From assembly GCF_001669775.1 (NCBI RefSeq), contig NZ_LXWK01000011.1:124001-188000 (forward strand): DNA of 64,000 nucleotides, read 5' to 3'. The translations under genes were made by a program, and so were the position numbers. This document shows positions 37,790 to 46,823 of this stretch, piece by piece. The notes under the pieces were generated by a model, which searched no databases, was not told the DNA's origin, and worked only from the letters and a program-made list of their open reading frames with translations. Each line of letters begins with the position of its first letter. Positions within the stretch are counted from its first letter, which is position 1. This stretch comes from Rheinheimera sp. SA_1 (GTDB lineage: Bacteria > Pseudomonadota > Gammaproteobacteria > Enterobacterales > Alteromonadaceae).

Positions 37790-40177
37790 TTACCAGGCGT
37801 AATCCATTCGAAGGCCAATCAGTGGCTCGGCTTCGCTATCATCCTCCACTTCCACGCCCCGACGGTAGTCAAACTCGGTGTCGTCGCTCGACGAGGCTGA
37901 CGTGACGTTGATGACATCGAGAAAGGCAGTGACATCAATAGGCCCAAATGCCCGCCGATAGTCCACCCGCAGGTTCAGCAAGCTGTATCCGCTTTGTCGA
38001 CCCACATTACGCCGGGTGATCTCTTTTGAAAACCGTAGCGGCTGTCCGGGTCCAAGCACGTCTGAGTGAATAATAAATTCTTGGTCTGGCCTGCCAGAAA
38101 GATATTTATAGCGCCCGGCGACTTTCCAGCGATCGTTGATTTCCCAGGTCAGGCCGAGAGTCGCGACATGCTTACGGCTGAAGTCTGCAGCTAGGTCACC
38201 ACGACCGTCCTGCTGGTCGATGACGATATCGTTGTAAGAGTAGGTTGCAGTCGTGTAAAGGCCTTCGAAAATAGTACCGTTAACCACAATATCGACACCA
38301 TAGGAGCTGCCGTCCCCATTGTTGGCAAAGGTACCCTTTGCCCGATCCAGGTCGACCACCAGATCATCGAGGTTCTGATAATAGCCTTCCGTTAACACAG
38401 ACCAATTGTTGTTCAGAAAGTATTTGAAACCAACACTACTATGGGTGATTTTTTCGTTCTTAAGATTATTTGATGCGTTCGCGGCCAGCTCTAAAAACCG
38501 TGGTGATTGATGAAAAAGTCCAGCGGTCGCAAAATATCGAACCGTTTTACTAGGCTGCCAATTAACGCTAAACCTGGGCGACGCGAAGCTTTCGTCGGCA
38601 AAACCGTCCCGTTCGAGCCGTAAGCCAGTACCAAAATCCCAATCCCCCTGTTCAAAAACCTGATCGACGTAACCTGCATAACTCGTTTCTTTCTGCTTGA
38701 TGGCTGAGTTGATGTTGCCGGGCTCAAGCACAATATAACGCTGTGCCGGGTTTGGTCTGAAATCATTGCTGTCATAGATAAATCGCTGCCAATTGCCATC
38801 TAACACCGTGCTGTAGTCGAGTTCAATTTGGGTGATCTGGCTACCTGCACTAAACACCCCCCATTGATTCGCGGTCTTATAATCGCTGCGCCAGCCTACT
38901 TCCGTTTCAGCTTCACCAATGGTAATAATGTCCTCCCGTATTGGAAAACTTGAGGCAGGTGAACCCGGCGGCACCAGATCAGGAAATGCTTCGCCTTCGG
39001 AGCTTAACTTGTCGCTGTTGCGGTAATAAAGTTTATTGGTCCAAACGGCTTCCTCACCGACCAATGATCGCAACGTCAGACCATACAAATCACTATCTTG
39101 TTTGAAATCCAGCAGCGCCGCATCTTCAAAATTGGGCGATGCAAATACATGAGTGACATCACGAATATAGTCCTCATAGGTGTCCATCAGCAGAATTTCA
39201 ACAGTGTGATTTTCATTCATGGGAACGACCGACTTCACAATGATGTCTCTTAAAACCGGCTCGCCAATGTCCAGCTCTTCAATAGTTTCAAAAAAAGCGC
39301 CGAAATCCAGTCGCCTGGCAGAAATGAGCATGGTCGAGTCATCGGTGATGCCGGTTGGACCGTCGTAACCCACTTCGTAGCCGGCCAAATCATAGCGAAA
39401 ACTTGCGGAAGGGCTTGGATTGCCATCGGCGACTTCTAATTTCAGCAGCGATGCCGCCCGGCCGCCATAAGCCGGTCCCCAGCCACCAGGGGAAAACTCG
39501 GCACCACTGATCACGTTCGGTGCGAAAATCGAGAAACGTCCGCCACCACCCACATCTTCGTCTTCACCCAATGTGGCATCAAAATGCACCGCTTTATCAA
39601 AGGGCAGGTCATCGACAAATAACAAATTATCTCTGGGACCACGGCCGCGCACGCTGAAGTTGGCGAATTCACCGGTGGCGGCAAGGCCAGGTAAGCCGTC
39701 CAGCGACAACAGCGGATCTGCACCACCGCCCACTGCGCTTTGCAACGTTTCCCGGTCGAGATAAGTGCTCGATGCGGATGCAAAGGTATCAGCCTGCCGT
39801 GCCCGAACCTCGACGATTTCAATTGCATCTTCTTTTTGGAGTTCGAATTCAAGCTGGATATTTTTGCGCGTTACTACGCGGACACTTGGCTCATACGAGG
39901 ACGCAAAGCCGCCTTTTGCGACGTTCACCGAGTACAGACCCGGGTCGAGCTGTGCAACAACGATGCGACCTTGGTCGTCGGTTGCTAAAGTTTGCGTGGT
40001 GGAAGTTTCTCGTTTCTTGAACGTGATCTGCACATTTGCGAGTGGTCGGTCAGTATGCTGATCTTTGACGATAACGGTCAGCGCACCGGGCGCCTCTGCT
40101 GCGTGAGCACCAAGTGAAAAACTCATCAGCAGCGCACACAGCGTCAACCCCGATACTTGTCTGAATTGCTTGCTCAT
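37790..40177 (-). CDS. TonB-dependent receptor with carboxypeptidase-like N-terminal domain
   Basis: 795 residues from the ATG at 40177, whose next codons encode a signal peptide (VSGLTLCALLMSFSLGAHA). Residues about 30-120 form a carboxypeptidase-regulatory-like Ig fold (ALTVIVKDQHTDRPLANVQI, GLYSVNVAKGGF). The plug has ADPLLSLDGLPGL and SVRGRGPRDN, and a long barrel follows. Upstream, 15-base tandem repeats keep the frame open to a GTG at 40264, but that start would place a charged KRNDI-repeat stretch before the signal peptide. It is the first gene of an operon with a response regulator and histidine kinase. Its plug resembles that of the receptor at 6.8-8.9 kb, suggesting two paralogous receptor-regulator pairs. 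Confidence 0.88.
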   Translation of the reverse strand: MSKQFRQVSGLTLCALLMSFSLGAHAAEAPGALTVIVKDQHTDRPLANVQITFKKRETSTTQTLATDDQGRIVVAQLDPGLYSVNVAKGGFASSYEPSVRVVTRKNIQLEFELQKEDAIEIVEVRARQADTFASASSTYLDRETLQSAVGGGADPLLSLDGLPGLAATGEFANFSVRGRGPRDNLLFVDDLPFDKAVHFDATLGEDEDVGGGGRFSIFAPNVISGAEFSPGGWGPAYGGRAASLLKLEVADGNPSPSASFRYDLAGYEVGYDGPTGITDDSTMLISARRLDFGAFFETIEELDIGEPVLRDIIVKSVVPMNENHTVEILLMDTYEDYIRDVTHVFASPNFEDAALLDFKQDSDLYGLTLRSLVGEEAVWTNKLYYRNSDKLSSEGEAFPDLVPPGSPASSFPIREDIITIGEAETEVGWRSDYKTANQWGVFSAGSQITQIELDYSTVLDGNWQRFIYDSNDFRPNPAQRYIVLEPGNINSAIKQKETSYAGYVDQVFEQGDWDFGTGLRLERDGFADESFASPRFSVNWQPSKTVRYFATAGLFHQSPRFLELAANASNNLKNEKITHSSVGFKYFLNNNWSVLTEGYYQNLDDLVVDLDRAKGTFANNGDGSSYGVDIVVNGTIFEGLYTTATYSYNDIVIDQQDGRGDLAADFSRKHVATLGLTWEINDRWKVAGRYKYLSGRPDQEFIIHSDVLGPGQPLRFSKEITRRNVGRQSGYSLLNLRVDYRRAFGPIDVTAFLDVINVTSASSSDDTEFDYRRGVEVEDDSEAEPLIGLRMDYAW

Positions 40178-40240
40178 ACTGTTATCCCTCTTAGTGTTAT
40201 CCCTTTTAATGTCATTGCGCTTAATGTCATTTCTTTTAGC
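40178..40240 (-). repeat. 15-base tandem repeat upstream of the receptor gene
   Basis: Four near-identical 15-base units (minus strand, of the form AAGCGCAATGACATT / AAAAGGGATAACACT) end directly at the receptor start codon; the last unit supplies its ribosome-binding GAGGG. If translated they would read KRNDI-KRNDI-KRDNT-KRDNS. A change in copy number would move upstream promoter elements. Confidence 0.75.
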
Positions 40241-40495
40241 GTCATCGGTCTGAGCATAAACCACAGTACTTGTTTCAATTGCTTGATCATCTTGCCAACC
40301 TCCAAAATTCGACGGTATTTATTTGAAGAAATTATTTGAAGAAACGCAGGCAGGCTAGCAGAGCGAATGTGACTAAAAAGTCGCCGAAAGATGAAAGATG
40401 AAAGTTACCTCAAAGCCAGGAGGCCTGCAGCAGGCATCAACTGATAGACATTTCCGGCAACATGCTGTCTAACACGACGAAAATAAGTTTCGGAG
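40241..40495. other. Upstream region of the TonB receptor operon
   Basis: No supported gene. The sequence is AT-rich near 40310-40340 with ATTTGAAGAAATTATTTGAA, a direct repeat of ATTTGAAGAA. It should contain the operon promoter, but I could not choose a -35/-10 pair. Confidence 0.4.
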
Positions 40496-40567
40496 GCCCG
40501 CAATAAAATCAACAGTTTGAGGCGACTGCGCAAACTGTTGATTTTAAAGCGGCTCGCTTTACGGGGA
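40496..40567 (+). repeat. Palindromic dispersed element, left copy
   Basis: A 16-bp perfect stem TAAAATCAACAGTTTG / CAAACTGTTGATTTTA (40504-40519 and 40531-40546) with an 11-base loop, extended by GCCCGCAA on the left and AAGCGGCTCGCTTTACGGGGA on the right. An inverted relative lies at 41451-41576, so the two copies bracket the gene at 40749. Confidence 0.85.
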
Positions 40568-40748
40568 TTAAGAGCAGGAGATATCAGCAAACATTCACTT
40601 TAGTGAAGCAGAAATTCGGCTTAATTTTGTTCATCCCCTAATCATTCACGAGACTTACCTTAAAGGTAAAATTGCCTTTGCTTGAAGGACAGTTCAGTGT
40701 TTGGTAAGTTGAACCAACGGATCAAACCAAAGCTCAAGGAATGAAAAT

Positions 40749-41321
40749 ATGGCTTTAAAATCTCAGTTATTGGCACTTTCGATTTACCTATCTTTTCCTG
40801 TATTTAGCTTGGATTTGTCACAATATGATAAATTGTGCGATGTTCACTTTGCTGCAAATGCAGAACGTCACTGGAAAGTAAAATCAAGTTTCAATTTTTT
40901 ATATAAATCAGAAACATACAAACTACTGTTAGAAGAGTTAAAAGAAAATACACAAGCTCAGCCTTTCCGACTGTACATCGAAATAAACCCTCACATCGAC
41001 TATGTCGCTTTTTTGCTGGAAACCACAAACGACGATTATTGTGTTCAGACTTATCACTCTGAGCATGGTAATCATGTCGAAGAAGCTGGTGAATGTGTAT
41101 TGCCTGAAGTATCTAACCTATTGCTAGAAACAAAACCTGTTAAAGCAGAAAACACCATGAGCTCAGCCATTGGTGCAGTACTTTATATCGAGCAAAAGGC
41201 TGACAAAACAACGACAGCTTTATGCAATGATCGCAACTACCATCCATTTAAATTTTTCGGCAAAGCACTTTTAAAACCAAGGCTTGAGCAGTTAAGAACT
41301 TTAGATCAGAAATCGTACTAA
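40749..41321 (+). CDS. Small secreted protein of unknown function
   Basis: 190 residues with a signal peptide (MALKSQLLALSIYLSFPVFS). AAGGA lies nine bases before the ATG. The mature part has four cysteines (DKLCDVHF, DYCVQTY, GECVLPE, ALCNDRN), which would suit two disulfides in the periplasm or outside the cell. No family recognised. The base composition looks more AT-rich than its neighbours by eye (not counted). It stands alone between two inverted copies of a palindromic element, an arrangement that suggests it was brought in as a unit. Confidence 0.75.
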   Translation: MALKSQLLALSIYLSFPVFSLDLSQYDKLCDVHFAANAERHWKVKSSFNFLYKSETYKLLLEELKENTQAQPFRLYIEINPHIDYVAFLLETTNDDYCVQTYHSEHGNHVEEAGECVLPEVSNLLLETKPVKAENTMSSAIGAVLYIEQKADKTTTALCNDRNYHPFKFFGKALLKPRLEQLRTLDQKSY

Positions 41322-41450
41322 TCACGATCCAACTCCAAACCTTCCAAAGGTTAAAGTCAGACGTGCCGACTAGCACTGTGAATTAAGGGTCAGCTCAAAA
41401 TTAAACGGTATGTCCGCTCTTGACCCAAAGTTACTCTCCAGCCGTTTATG

Positions 41451-41576
41451 TCCCCGTAAAGCGAGCCGCTTTAAAATCTGCTGTTTGAGGTTTTAAACCG
41501 ACAAGTGTCTGAGCGGCTCGACGGTAGCGAACCGCGAGTTTTGTCGGTGCCTCAAACTGCTGATTTTATTGCGGGC
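41451..41576 (-). repeat. Palindromic dispersed element, right copy (inverted)
   Basis: The outer parts (41451-41487 and 41550-41576) match the left copy at 40496-40567 in reverse complement with three and one mismatches. The loop is larger by about 54 bases and contains further pairing, GCGGCTCG/CGAACCGC and CCGACAA/TTGTCGG. Confidence 0.85.
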
Positions 41577-41791
41577 TTTCGAGCGATCCGGGGTCGCCTT
41601 TTCTTTGGTTTCTTTCTTTTGGCGAAGCAAAAGAAAGAAACTCGCCATCGGCGAAACGCTTTTAAAAACAGCCATTTGCTGCCAAATAACAAAAGCCGGC
41701 GTACTACCCTTTGGGTGAGTACGCCCTACGGTCGGAAGTCTGATCCACAGAATACGCCAAAGCAAAAAACGGCTAAACGTTGCCAGAAACG
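41577..41791. repeat. Further structured repeats, no gene
   Basis: Contains a perfect hairpin TTTCTTTCTTTTG/CAAAAGAAAGAAA at 41609-41640, the 37-base repeat 41621-41657 shared with 34495-34531, and a GGCGTACT/AGTACGCC hairpin near 41698-41724. The block ends at the stop of the M48 protease gene. Confidence 0.75.
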
Positions 41792-42613
41792 TTACTTATT
41801 ACAACGGGGTAATGCCCCCTGCGCCTGCCGGGCTTGATAAGCTGCTAATGCAGAAGGCATATCTTTCTGCAATTTCTTAATCCGGTTCTCTGGCACCGGG
41901 TGGCTGGATAAAATTTGTGGCGTGCCGCCGCTGCCTTGTTTGGCCATGTTTTGCCACAATTTCACCGATTGCTCTGGTTCAAAACCGGCTTTGGCCATCA
42001 AGTCTAAACCAATGACATCAGCTTCGGTTTCATGGACACGGCTAAATGGCAGCACTAAACCAACCTGCGCGCCTAAGCCAAAGGCGCTGGAAAGCTCGGC
42101 TTTGTATTGGGTATTCATGGCGCTAAGTGCCACATCGGCGACGCCTAAAGTGGTCTGAATGGCCTGATTGCTGGACAAGCGCTCGTTGGAATGGCCAGCC
42201 ATGACGTGGGCGATTTCATGGCCGATAACTGCGGCTAACTGATGTTGATTTTCTGCCACCAGCAACAAACCGGTGTAGACGCCAATTTTGCCACCCGGCA
42301 GCGCAAAGGCGTTCACCTGATCACTTTCGAAAACAACAATTTCCCATGGATTGGTCTGGTACTTTTGTGGTGTAACTTTTAATACGGCTTGCGCCACACA
42401 CTGCACATATTGATTGGTTTTTTTATCTTTACTGATTGGCGTTTTGGTTTTCAGCTCTTCAAAGGTCTGAATGCCCATTTTATTGACCTGAGTGTTATCA
42501 AATAACATCAGTTGCGGTCGGCCGGTTGGCGATTCAGCACAAGAGCCCAACATCAGCATGGTGGTCACGGCCAACGCTAGTTTCGTCATTAAAGTATTGG
42601 AAGATTTGAACAT
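41792..42613 (-). CDS. M48-family metalloprotease lipoprotein (LoiP/YggG-like)
   Basis: 273 residues. The N-terminus ends in a lipobox LGSC (Cys25), so it is probably anchored in the outer membrane facing the periplasm. The zinc motif HEIAH is at residues 132-136, with the third ligand Glu in HETEADVIGLDLMAKAG. The family degrades misfolded envelope proteins and helps assemble outer-membrane proteins; E. coli LoiP and BepA are examples. Length and motifs fit LoiP/YggG better than BepA, which has a TPR tail. It has no obvious operon partner; dnaJ upstream ends in its own terminator. Confidence 0.92.
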   Translation of the reverse strand: MFKSSNTLMTKLALAVTTMLMLGSCAESPTGRPQLMLFDNTQVNKMGIQTFEELKTKTPISKDKKTNQYVQCVAQAVLKVTPQKYQTNPWEIVVFESDQVNAFALPGGKIGVYTGLLLVAENQHQLAAVIGHEIAHVMAGHSNERLSSNQAIQTTLGVADVALSAMNTQYKAELSSAFGLGAQVGLVLPFSRVHETEADVIGLDLMAKAGFEPEQSVKLWQNMAKQGSGGTPQILSSHPVPENRIKKLQKDMPSALAAYQARQAQGALPRCNK

Positions 42614-42680
42614 CAGGATCCCTTTTTTCTGTTCGTGCAGATAGAACGACTGTTACCCAGTTTATAGCGCTAAAAACAAC

Positions 42681-42702
42681 ACCGCCAGCATATGCTGGCG
42701 GT
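42681..42702 (-). terminator. Rho-independent terminator of dnaJ
   Basis: Perfect palindrome ACCGCCAGCA-TA-TGCTGGCGGT; on the minus strand it is followed by GTTGTTTTTAG. It begins 12 bases past the dnaJ stop. Confidence 0.85.
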
Positions 42703-42713
42703 ATTCATCGGGA

Positions 42714-43853
42714 TTAACCGGTTAAATCATCAAAGAACTTTTTCACACCATCAAAAAAGCCTTTCGATTTTGGCCGGTGTTTGGCTTCGCTGTCACCGCC
42801 CCAGCTTTCATCCAGCTGACGTAACAAGTCTTTTTGTTTATCAGACAAGTTGACTGGCGTTTCGACAACGACTTTACACACCAAATCACCAACCCCGCCG
42901 CCACGTACCGACTGCACGCCTTTACCCCGTAACCGGAACATTTTTTCGGTTTGGGTTTCGGCTGGGATCTTCAGTTTGACCCGGCCATCCAATGTTGGCA
43001 CATCAATTTCGCCACCCAAAGCGGCAATACTGAAGCTAATCGGCACATCACAAGACAGGTTATTACCGTCACGGACAAAAATCGGGTGATCTTTAACATG
43101 CACTTGCACATATAAATCGCCTGCTGGCGCGCCATGCATGCCCGCTTCGCCTTCGCCGGTTAAGCGAATACGATCACCGGTATCCACACCGGCCGGAATT
43201 TTAACGGCCAGGGTTTTGGTTTTTTCGACGCGGCCTTCGCCATGACACTTGGTACATGGGTCCGGAATAATCTTGCCACGACCGCTACAGGTCGGACAGG
43301 TTTGTTGTACGGCGAAAAAGCCCTGACGCATTGTGACCTGGCCAGCGCCATGACAGGTTGGGCAAGACTTAGCTTGCGTGCCTTTTTTCGCGCCGGAACC
43401 GTCACAGACGTCACAGCCAACCCAGGTTGGGATCTTGATGTCGACTGATTTACCGCGGACGGCGTCTTCTAAATTCATTTCCAGGTTGTAGCGTAAATCT
43501 GATCCACGCTGTGCGCGCGATTGACCACCACCACGGCGACCACCACCGAAAATATCGCCGAACACGTCGCCGAAGATGTCACCAAAATCGCCGTTGCCAC
43601 CACCAAAACCACCAGCACCGCGGTTTGGATCCACACCGGCATGGCCGTATTGATCGTAAGCGGCTTTTTTCTGATCATCAGACAGCACTTCGTAGGCTTC
43701 TTGTAATTCTTTAAACTTTTCTTCCAATGCTTTATCACCCTGAGTACGATCCGGGTGATACTTCATCGCGAGGCGTTTATAGGCCTTTTTAATTTCCTTG
43801 TCATCGGCGCCTTTGGCGACACCGAGCACTTCATAATAATCACGCTTTGACAT
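42714..43853 (-). CDS. dnaJ: Chaperone DnaJ
   Basis: Hsp40 co-chaperone that delivers substrates to DnaK and stimulates its ATPase. 379 residues with all type I parts: the J domain with HPD near residue 33, a Gly/Phe-rich linker ([20 protein letters not shown]), the zinc-finger domain with four CxxCxGxG repeats (residues about 145-210), and the C-terminal substrate-binding domains. It lies 126 bases downstream of dnaK on the same strand, and the gap contains two hairpins. It should share the heat-shock promoter ahead of dnaK. Confidence 0.98.
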   Translation of the reverse strand: MSKRDYYEVLGVAKGADDKEIKKAYKRLAMKYHPDRTQGDKALEEKFKELQEAYEVLSDDQKKAAYDQYGHAGVDPNRGAGGFGGGNGDFGDIFGDVFGDIFGGGRRGGGQSRAQRGSDLRYNLEMNLEDAVRGKSVDIKIPTWVGCDVCDGSGAKKGTQAKSCPTCHGAGQVTMRQGFFAVQQTCPTCSGRGKIIPDPCTKCHGEGRVEKTKTLAVKIPAGVDTGDRIRLTGEGEAGMHGAPAGDLYVQVHVKDHPIFVRDGNNLSCDVPISFSIAALGGEIDVPTLDGRVKLKIPAETQTEKMFRLRGKGVQSVRGGGVGDLVCKVVVETPVNLSDKQKDLLRQLDESWGGDSEAKHRPKSKGFFDGVKKFFDDLTG

Positions 43854-43886
43854 AATGCTGCTTCATGTTGGGTGAGCGGATAGAGA

Positions 43887-43908
43887 AGCGACCGCCGGGG
43901 CGGTCGCT
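43887..43908. repeat. Strong hairpin between dnaK and dnaJ
   Basis: Perfect AGCGACCGCC-GG-GGCGGTCGCT. A second, weaker stem lies at 43939-43963 (ACCGCAGC/GCAGCGGT with one mismatch, T-run on the minus strand). The pair could partly terminate or process the dnaKJ message, giving more DnaK than DnaJ. Confidence 0.65.
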
Positions 43909-43979
43909 CTGTCAGGATCAACTCCTAACCAATTCGCGTAAAACCGCAGCTTAAAGCAGCGGTCTTCGCCAGACAAATG

Positions 43980-45881
43980 TTATTTGTCTTTTACTTCTTC
44001 AAACTCTGCGTCAACCACGTCGTCACCGGCGTTTTTGGCATTATCAGCTGAACCAGGTTGGGCCTGGCCTGGCTGTGCTGCCGCTTGCAGTTTTTGCGCT
44101 GCCTGCATCAGAGTTTGAGTTTTTGCTTCGATTTCTGCTTTGTCACTGCCTTTGATCGCAGTTTCTAAAGCGCTGATCGCCGCTTCAATTTCTTGTTTGT
44201 CGTTGGTCGCTAAGTTAGTGCCAGCTTCTTCGACTTGTTTGCGGGTGGCGTGAACCAGCGCATCAGCCTGATTGCGGGTTTGCACCATCTCTTCAAACTT
44301 TTTGTCTTCTTCAGCGTTCAACTCAGCATCACGTACCATGCGTTCCACTTCTTCATCGGTCAGACCTGAAGAGGCTTTGATAGTGATTTTTTGCTCTTTG
44401 CCAGTGTCTTTATCTTTAGCAGACACATGCAGAATACCGTCGGCGTCTAAGTCGAAAGTCACTTCGATTTGTGGCTCGCCACGACGACCCGGACGGATAC
44501 CTTCTAAGTTAAACTGACCCAGCGATTTGTTGGCAGCCGCTTGTTTACGCTCACCTTGCAGCACGTGAATGGTCACGGCAGCCTGGTTGTCATCCGCAGT
44601 TGAGAAAGTCTGTGACTTCTTGGTTGGGATGGTGGTGTTTTTCTCAATCAGCGCCGTCATCACGCTACCCATGGTCTCGATACCTAAAGACAATGGTGTC
44701 ACGTCTAACAGTAATACGTCGGTCACATCGCCTGACAGTACTGCGCCCTGGATCGCCGCGCCTACAGCTACAGCTTCGTCCGGGTTGACGTCTTTACGTG
44801 GCTCTTTGCCGAAGAAAGCAGTTACAGCTTCCTGTACTTTAGGCATCCGCGTTTGACCGCCGACCAGGATGATGTCGTTAATGTCGCTTACTGACAGATC
44901 AGCATCTTTCAGCGCTTGTTTTAACGGCTCAATGGTACGTTGAATTAAATCTTCCACCAAAGATTCCAGCTTAGCGCGGGTCACTTTGATATTTAAGTGT
45001 TTTGGACCTGTGGCATCTGCAGTGATGTACGGCAGGTTCACTTCGGTTTGTGACGCTGAAGACAGTTCAATTTTCGCTTTCTCACCGGCTTCTTTTAAAC
45101 GTTGCATCGCCAGTGGGTCGTGACGCAGGTCAATGCCCTGCTCTTTTTTGAACTCGTCTACTAAGTAGTTGATAACACGTGAGTCAAAGTCTTCACCACC
45201 TAAGTGGGTGTCACCGTTAGTCGACAACACTTCAAACGTTTGCTCGCCATCAACATCGTCAATTTCGATGATAGAGATATCAAAAGTACCACCACCTAAG
45301 TCATAAACTGCAACTTTGGTGTCGCCTTTTTTCTTGTCCATGCCATAAGCAAGGGCAGCAGCAGTAGGTTCGTTGATAATACGACGAACTTCTAAACCTG
45401 CAATCCGACCGGCGTCTTTGGTGGCCTGACGCTGTGCATCGTTAAAATAGGCTGGTACGGTGATAACAGCTTCAGTCACTGGCTCGCCCAGATAATCTTC
45501 AGCAGTTTTCTTCATTTTTTTCAGCACTTCAGCAGAAATCTGCGGCGCTGCTAATTTTTTGCCTTTGACTTCAACCCAGGCATCACCATTGTCAGCTTTG
45601 ACGATTTGATAAGGCATGATTTTGATGTCACGTTGCACTTCAGCGTCTTCAAAACGACGGCCGATTAAACGTTTGATTGCAAATAAGGTATTTTTTGGGT
45701 TGGTCACTGCCTGGCGTTTTGCCGGCTGGCCCACTAATACTTCGCCATCTTCAGCATAAGCGATGATAGAAGGCGTGGTACGGGTACCTTCAGCGTTCTC
45801 GATAACGCGAGGTTGGTCGCCGTCTAAAATGGCCACACAGCTGTTTGTTGTACCTAAGTCAATACCAATAATTCTACCCAT
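43980..45881 (-). CDS. dnaK: Chaperone DnaK (Hsp70)
   Basis: 633 residues. ATP-driven chaperone for nascent and stressed proteins. It starts [17 protein letters not shown], the phosphate 1 motif; the other ATPase signatures are [15 protein letters not shown] and [13 protein letters not shown]. The substrate-binding domain follows, then a helical lid and a tail that ends in an acidic [10 protein letters not shown], the usual EEV-like end. First gene of dnaKJ; grpE is not in this window. A sigma-32 promoter lies about 50 bases upstream. Confidence 0.99.
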   Translation of the reverse strand: MGRIIGIDLGTTNSCVAILDGDQPRVIENAEGTRTTPSIIAYAEDGEVLVGQPAKRQAVTNPKNTLFAIKRLIGRRFEDAEVQRDIKIMPYQIVKADNGDAWVEVKGKKLAAPQISAEVLKKMKKTAEDYLGEPVTEAVITVPAYFNDAQRQATKDAGRIAGLEVRRIINEPTAAALAYGMDKKKGDTKVAVYDLGGGTFDISIIEIDDVDGEQTFEVLSTNGDTHLGGEDFDSRVINYLVDEFKKEQGIDLRHDPLAMQRLKEAGEKAKIELSSASQTEVNLPYITADATGPKHLNIKVTRAKLESLVEDLIQRTIEPLKQALKDADLSVSDINDIILVGGQTRMPKVQEAVTAFFGKEPRKDVNPDEAVAVGAAIQGAVLSGDVTDVLLLDVTPLSLGIETMGSVMTALIEKNTTIPTKKSQTFSTADDNQAAVTIHVLQGERKQAAANKSLGQFNLEGIRPGRRGEPQIEVTFDLDADGILHVSAKDKDTGKEQKITIKASSGLTDEEVERMVRDAELNAEEDKKFEEMVQTRNQADALVHATRKQVEEAGTNLATNDKQEIEAAISALETAIKGSDKAEIEAKTQTLMQAAQKLQAAAQPGQAQPGSADNAKNAGDDVVDAEFEEVKDK

Positions 45882-45930
45882 AACTGTACTCCGCTTTTGA
45901 TTCTGAACAATTAAAATTGTGTTGACCGGT

Positions 45931-45959
45931 TAATGGGGCTAATCCCTGATCGATTCAAG
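45931..45959 (-). promoter_or_regulatory. Sigma-32 heat-shock promoter of dnaKJ
   Basis: On the minus strand CTTGAAT (45959-45953), 14 bases, then CCCCATTA (45938-45931). Both elements and the spacing match the sigma-32 consensus almost exactly, 50 bases before the dnaK start. The remaining bases up to luxS (to 46192) hold the luxS promoter; no other structure stood out. Confidence 0.92.
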
Positions 45960-46192
45960 GTTATTCCAACAAATTTTTTTGTTTTTTGCAGTTAAAGTGA
46001 CTTTTTTGGCCTTTGACCGCAGTTTTTGTCACCAAATGCCAGTTATGAGCACTAATGCATGGATGCCAGTTTCAACAAAACCAATTCACCTTTGGGGCTT
46101 TTATCTACAGCTACAATTCGCTTCTTCAGGCTGTTTCGGTATAATCCCTTTTATCTGGTTTTTCATTATTACCTCAAGCAGGAATTCAGCTC

Positions 46193-46699
46193 ATGCCATT
46201 ACTTGATAGCTTTACCGTTGATCACACCATTATGAAAGCGCCTGCCGTGCGGGTTGCTAAAAACATGACCACACCAAAGGGCGACGCCATCACGGTGTTT
46301 GATTTACGTTTTTGTGTGCCGAACCAGGAAATCCTGTCGGAAAAAGGCATTCACACGCTGGAACATTTATTCGCCGGTTTTATGCGTGATCATTTAAATG
46401 GCAATGGCGTAGAAATTATTGATATTTCACCAATGGGCTGTCGTACCGGTTTTTATATGAGCCTGATTGGCACGCCGGACGAGCAACGGGTTGCTGATAG
46501 CTGGCAAGCGGCGATGGCCGATGTATTAAAAGTACAGCTGCAATCTGAAATCCCGGAACTGAATGTGTACCAGTGTGGTACTTATGAAATGCATTCTCTG
46601 GATGAAGCCAAGCAAATTGCTAAAAATGTCATCGACCGTGGTGTTGGCGTGAACAAAAACGATGAGCTGACGTTGGCGCCTGAGTTTTTAAAGGGCTGA
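46193..46699 (+). CDS. luxS: S-ribosylhomocysteine lyase LuxS
   Basis: Cleaves S-ribosylhomocysteine to homocysteine and DPD, the precursor of autoinducer-2, and recycles methyl-cycle waste. 168 residues. The metal motif HTLEH is at residues 54-58, the catalytic Cys83 is in MGCRTGFYM, and the third ligand Cys is in [10 protein letters not shown] near 128. Cytoplasmic and monocistronic: divergent from dnaK and convergent with the gene at 46824. No Pfs or LuxPQ/LsrB gene is in the window, so signalling use cannot be judged. Confidence 0.98.
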   Translation: MPLLDSFTVDHTIMKAPAVRVAKNMTTPKGDAITVFDLRFCVPNQEILSEKGIHTLEHLFAGFMRDHLNGNGVEIIDISPMGCRTGFYMSLIGTPDEQRVADSWQAAMADVLKVQLQSEIPELNVYQCGTYEMHSLDEAKQIAKNVIDRGVGVNKNDELTLAPEFLKG

Positions 46700-46730
46700 T
46701 ATACCCTTCATCCTTGAAAATTCGGGGTAT

Positions 46731-46773
46731 AAAAAAAGCAGCGTACCGGCTCATCGCTTAGTCGGCACGCTGC
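46731..46773 (-). terminator. Terminator of the secreted chitin-binding protein gene
   Basis: Stem GCAGCGT / ACGCTGC (46738-46744 and 46767-46773), extended inside by CCG/CGG; on the minus strand it runs into seven Ts. It sits in the convergent gap with luxS. Confidence 0.8.
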
Positions 46774-46823
46774 AACATCGCACTCTTTACCTTACAAACA
46801 ATTTTTTATCCAAAAGCCTGTCT

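Noticed and set aside
37723-37818. 32-residue N-terminal extension of the response regulator
   Set aside because: It is translated from tandem repeats and the end of the receptor gene; the ATG at 37722 has a strong ribosome site.
40496-41576. Palindromic elements as integron attC sites
   Set aside because: The conserved attC core triplets (RYYYAAC/GTTRRRY) are not at the ends, and no integrase is present.
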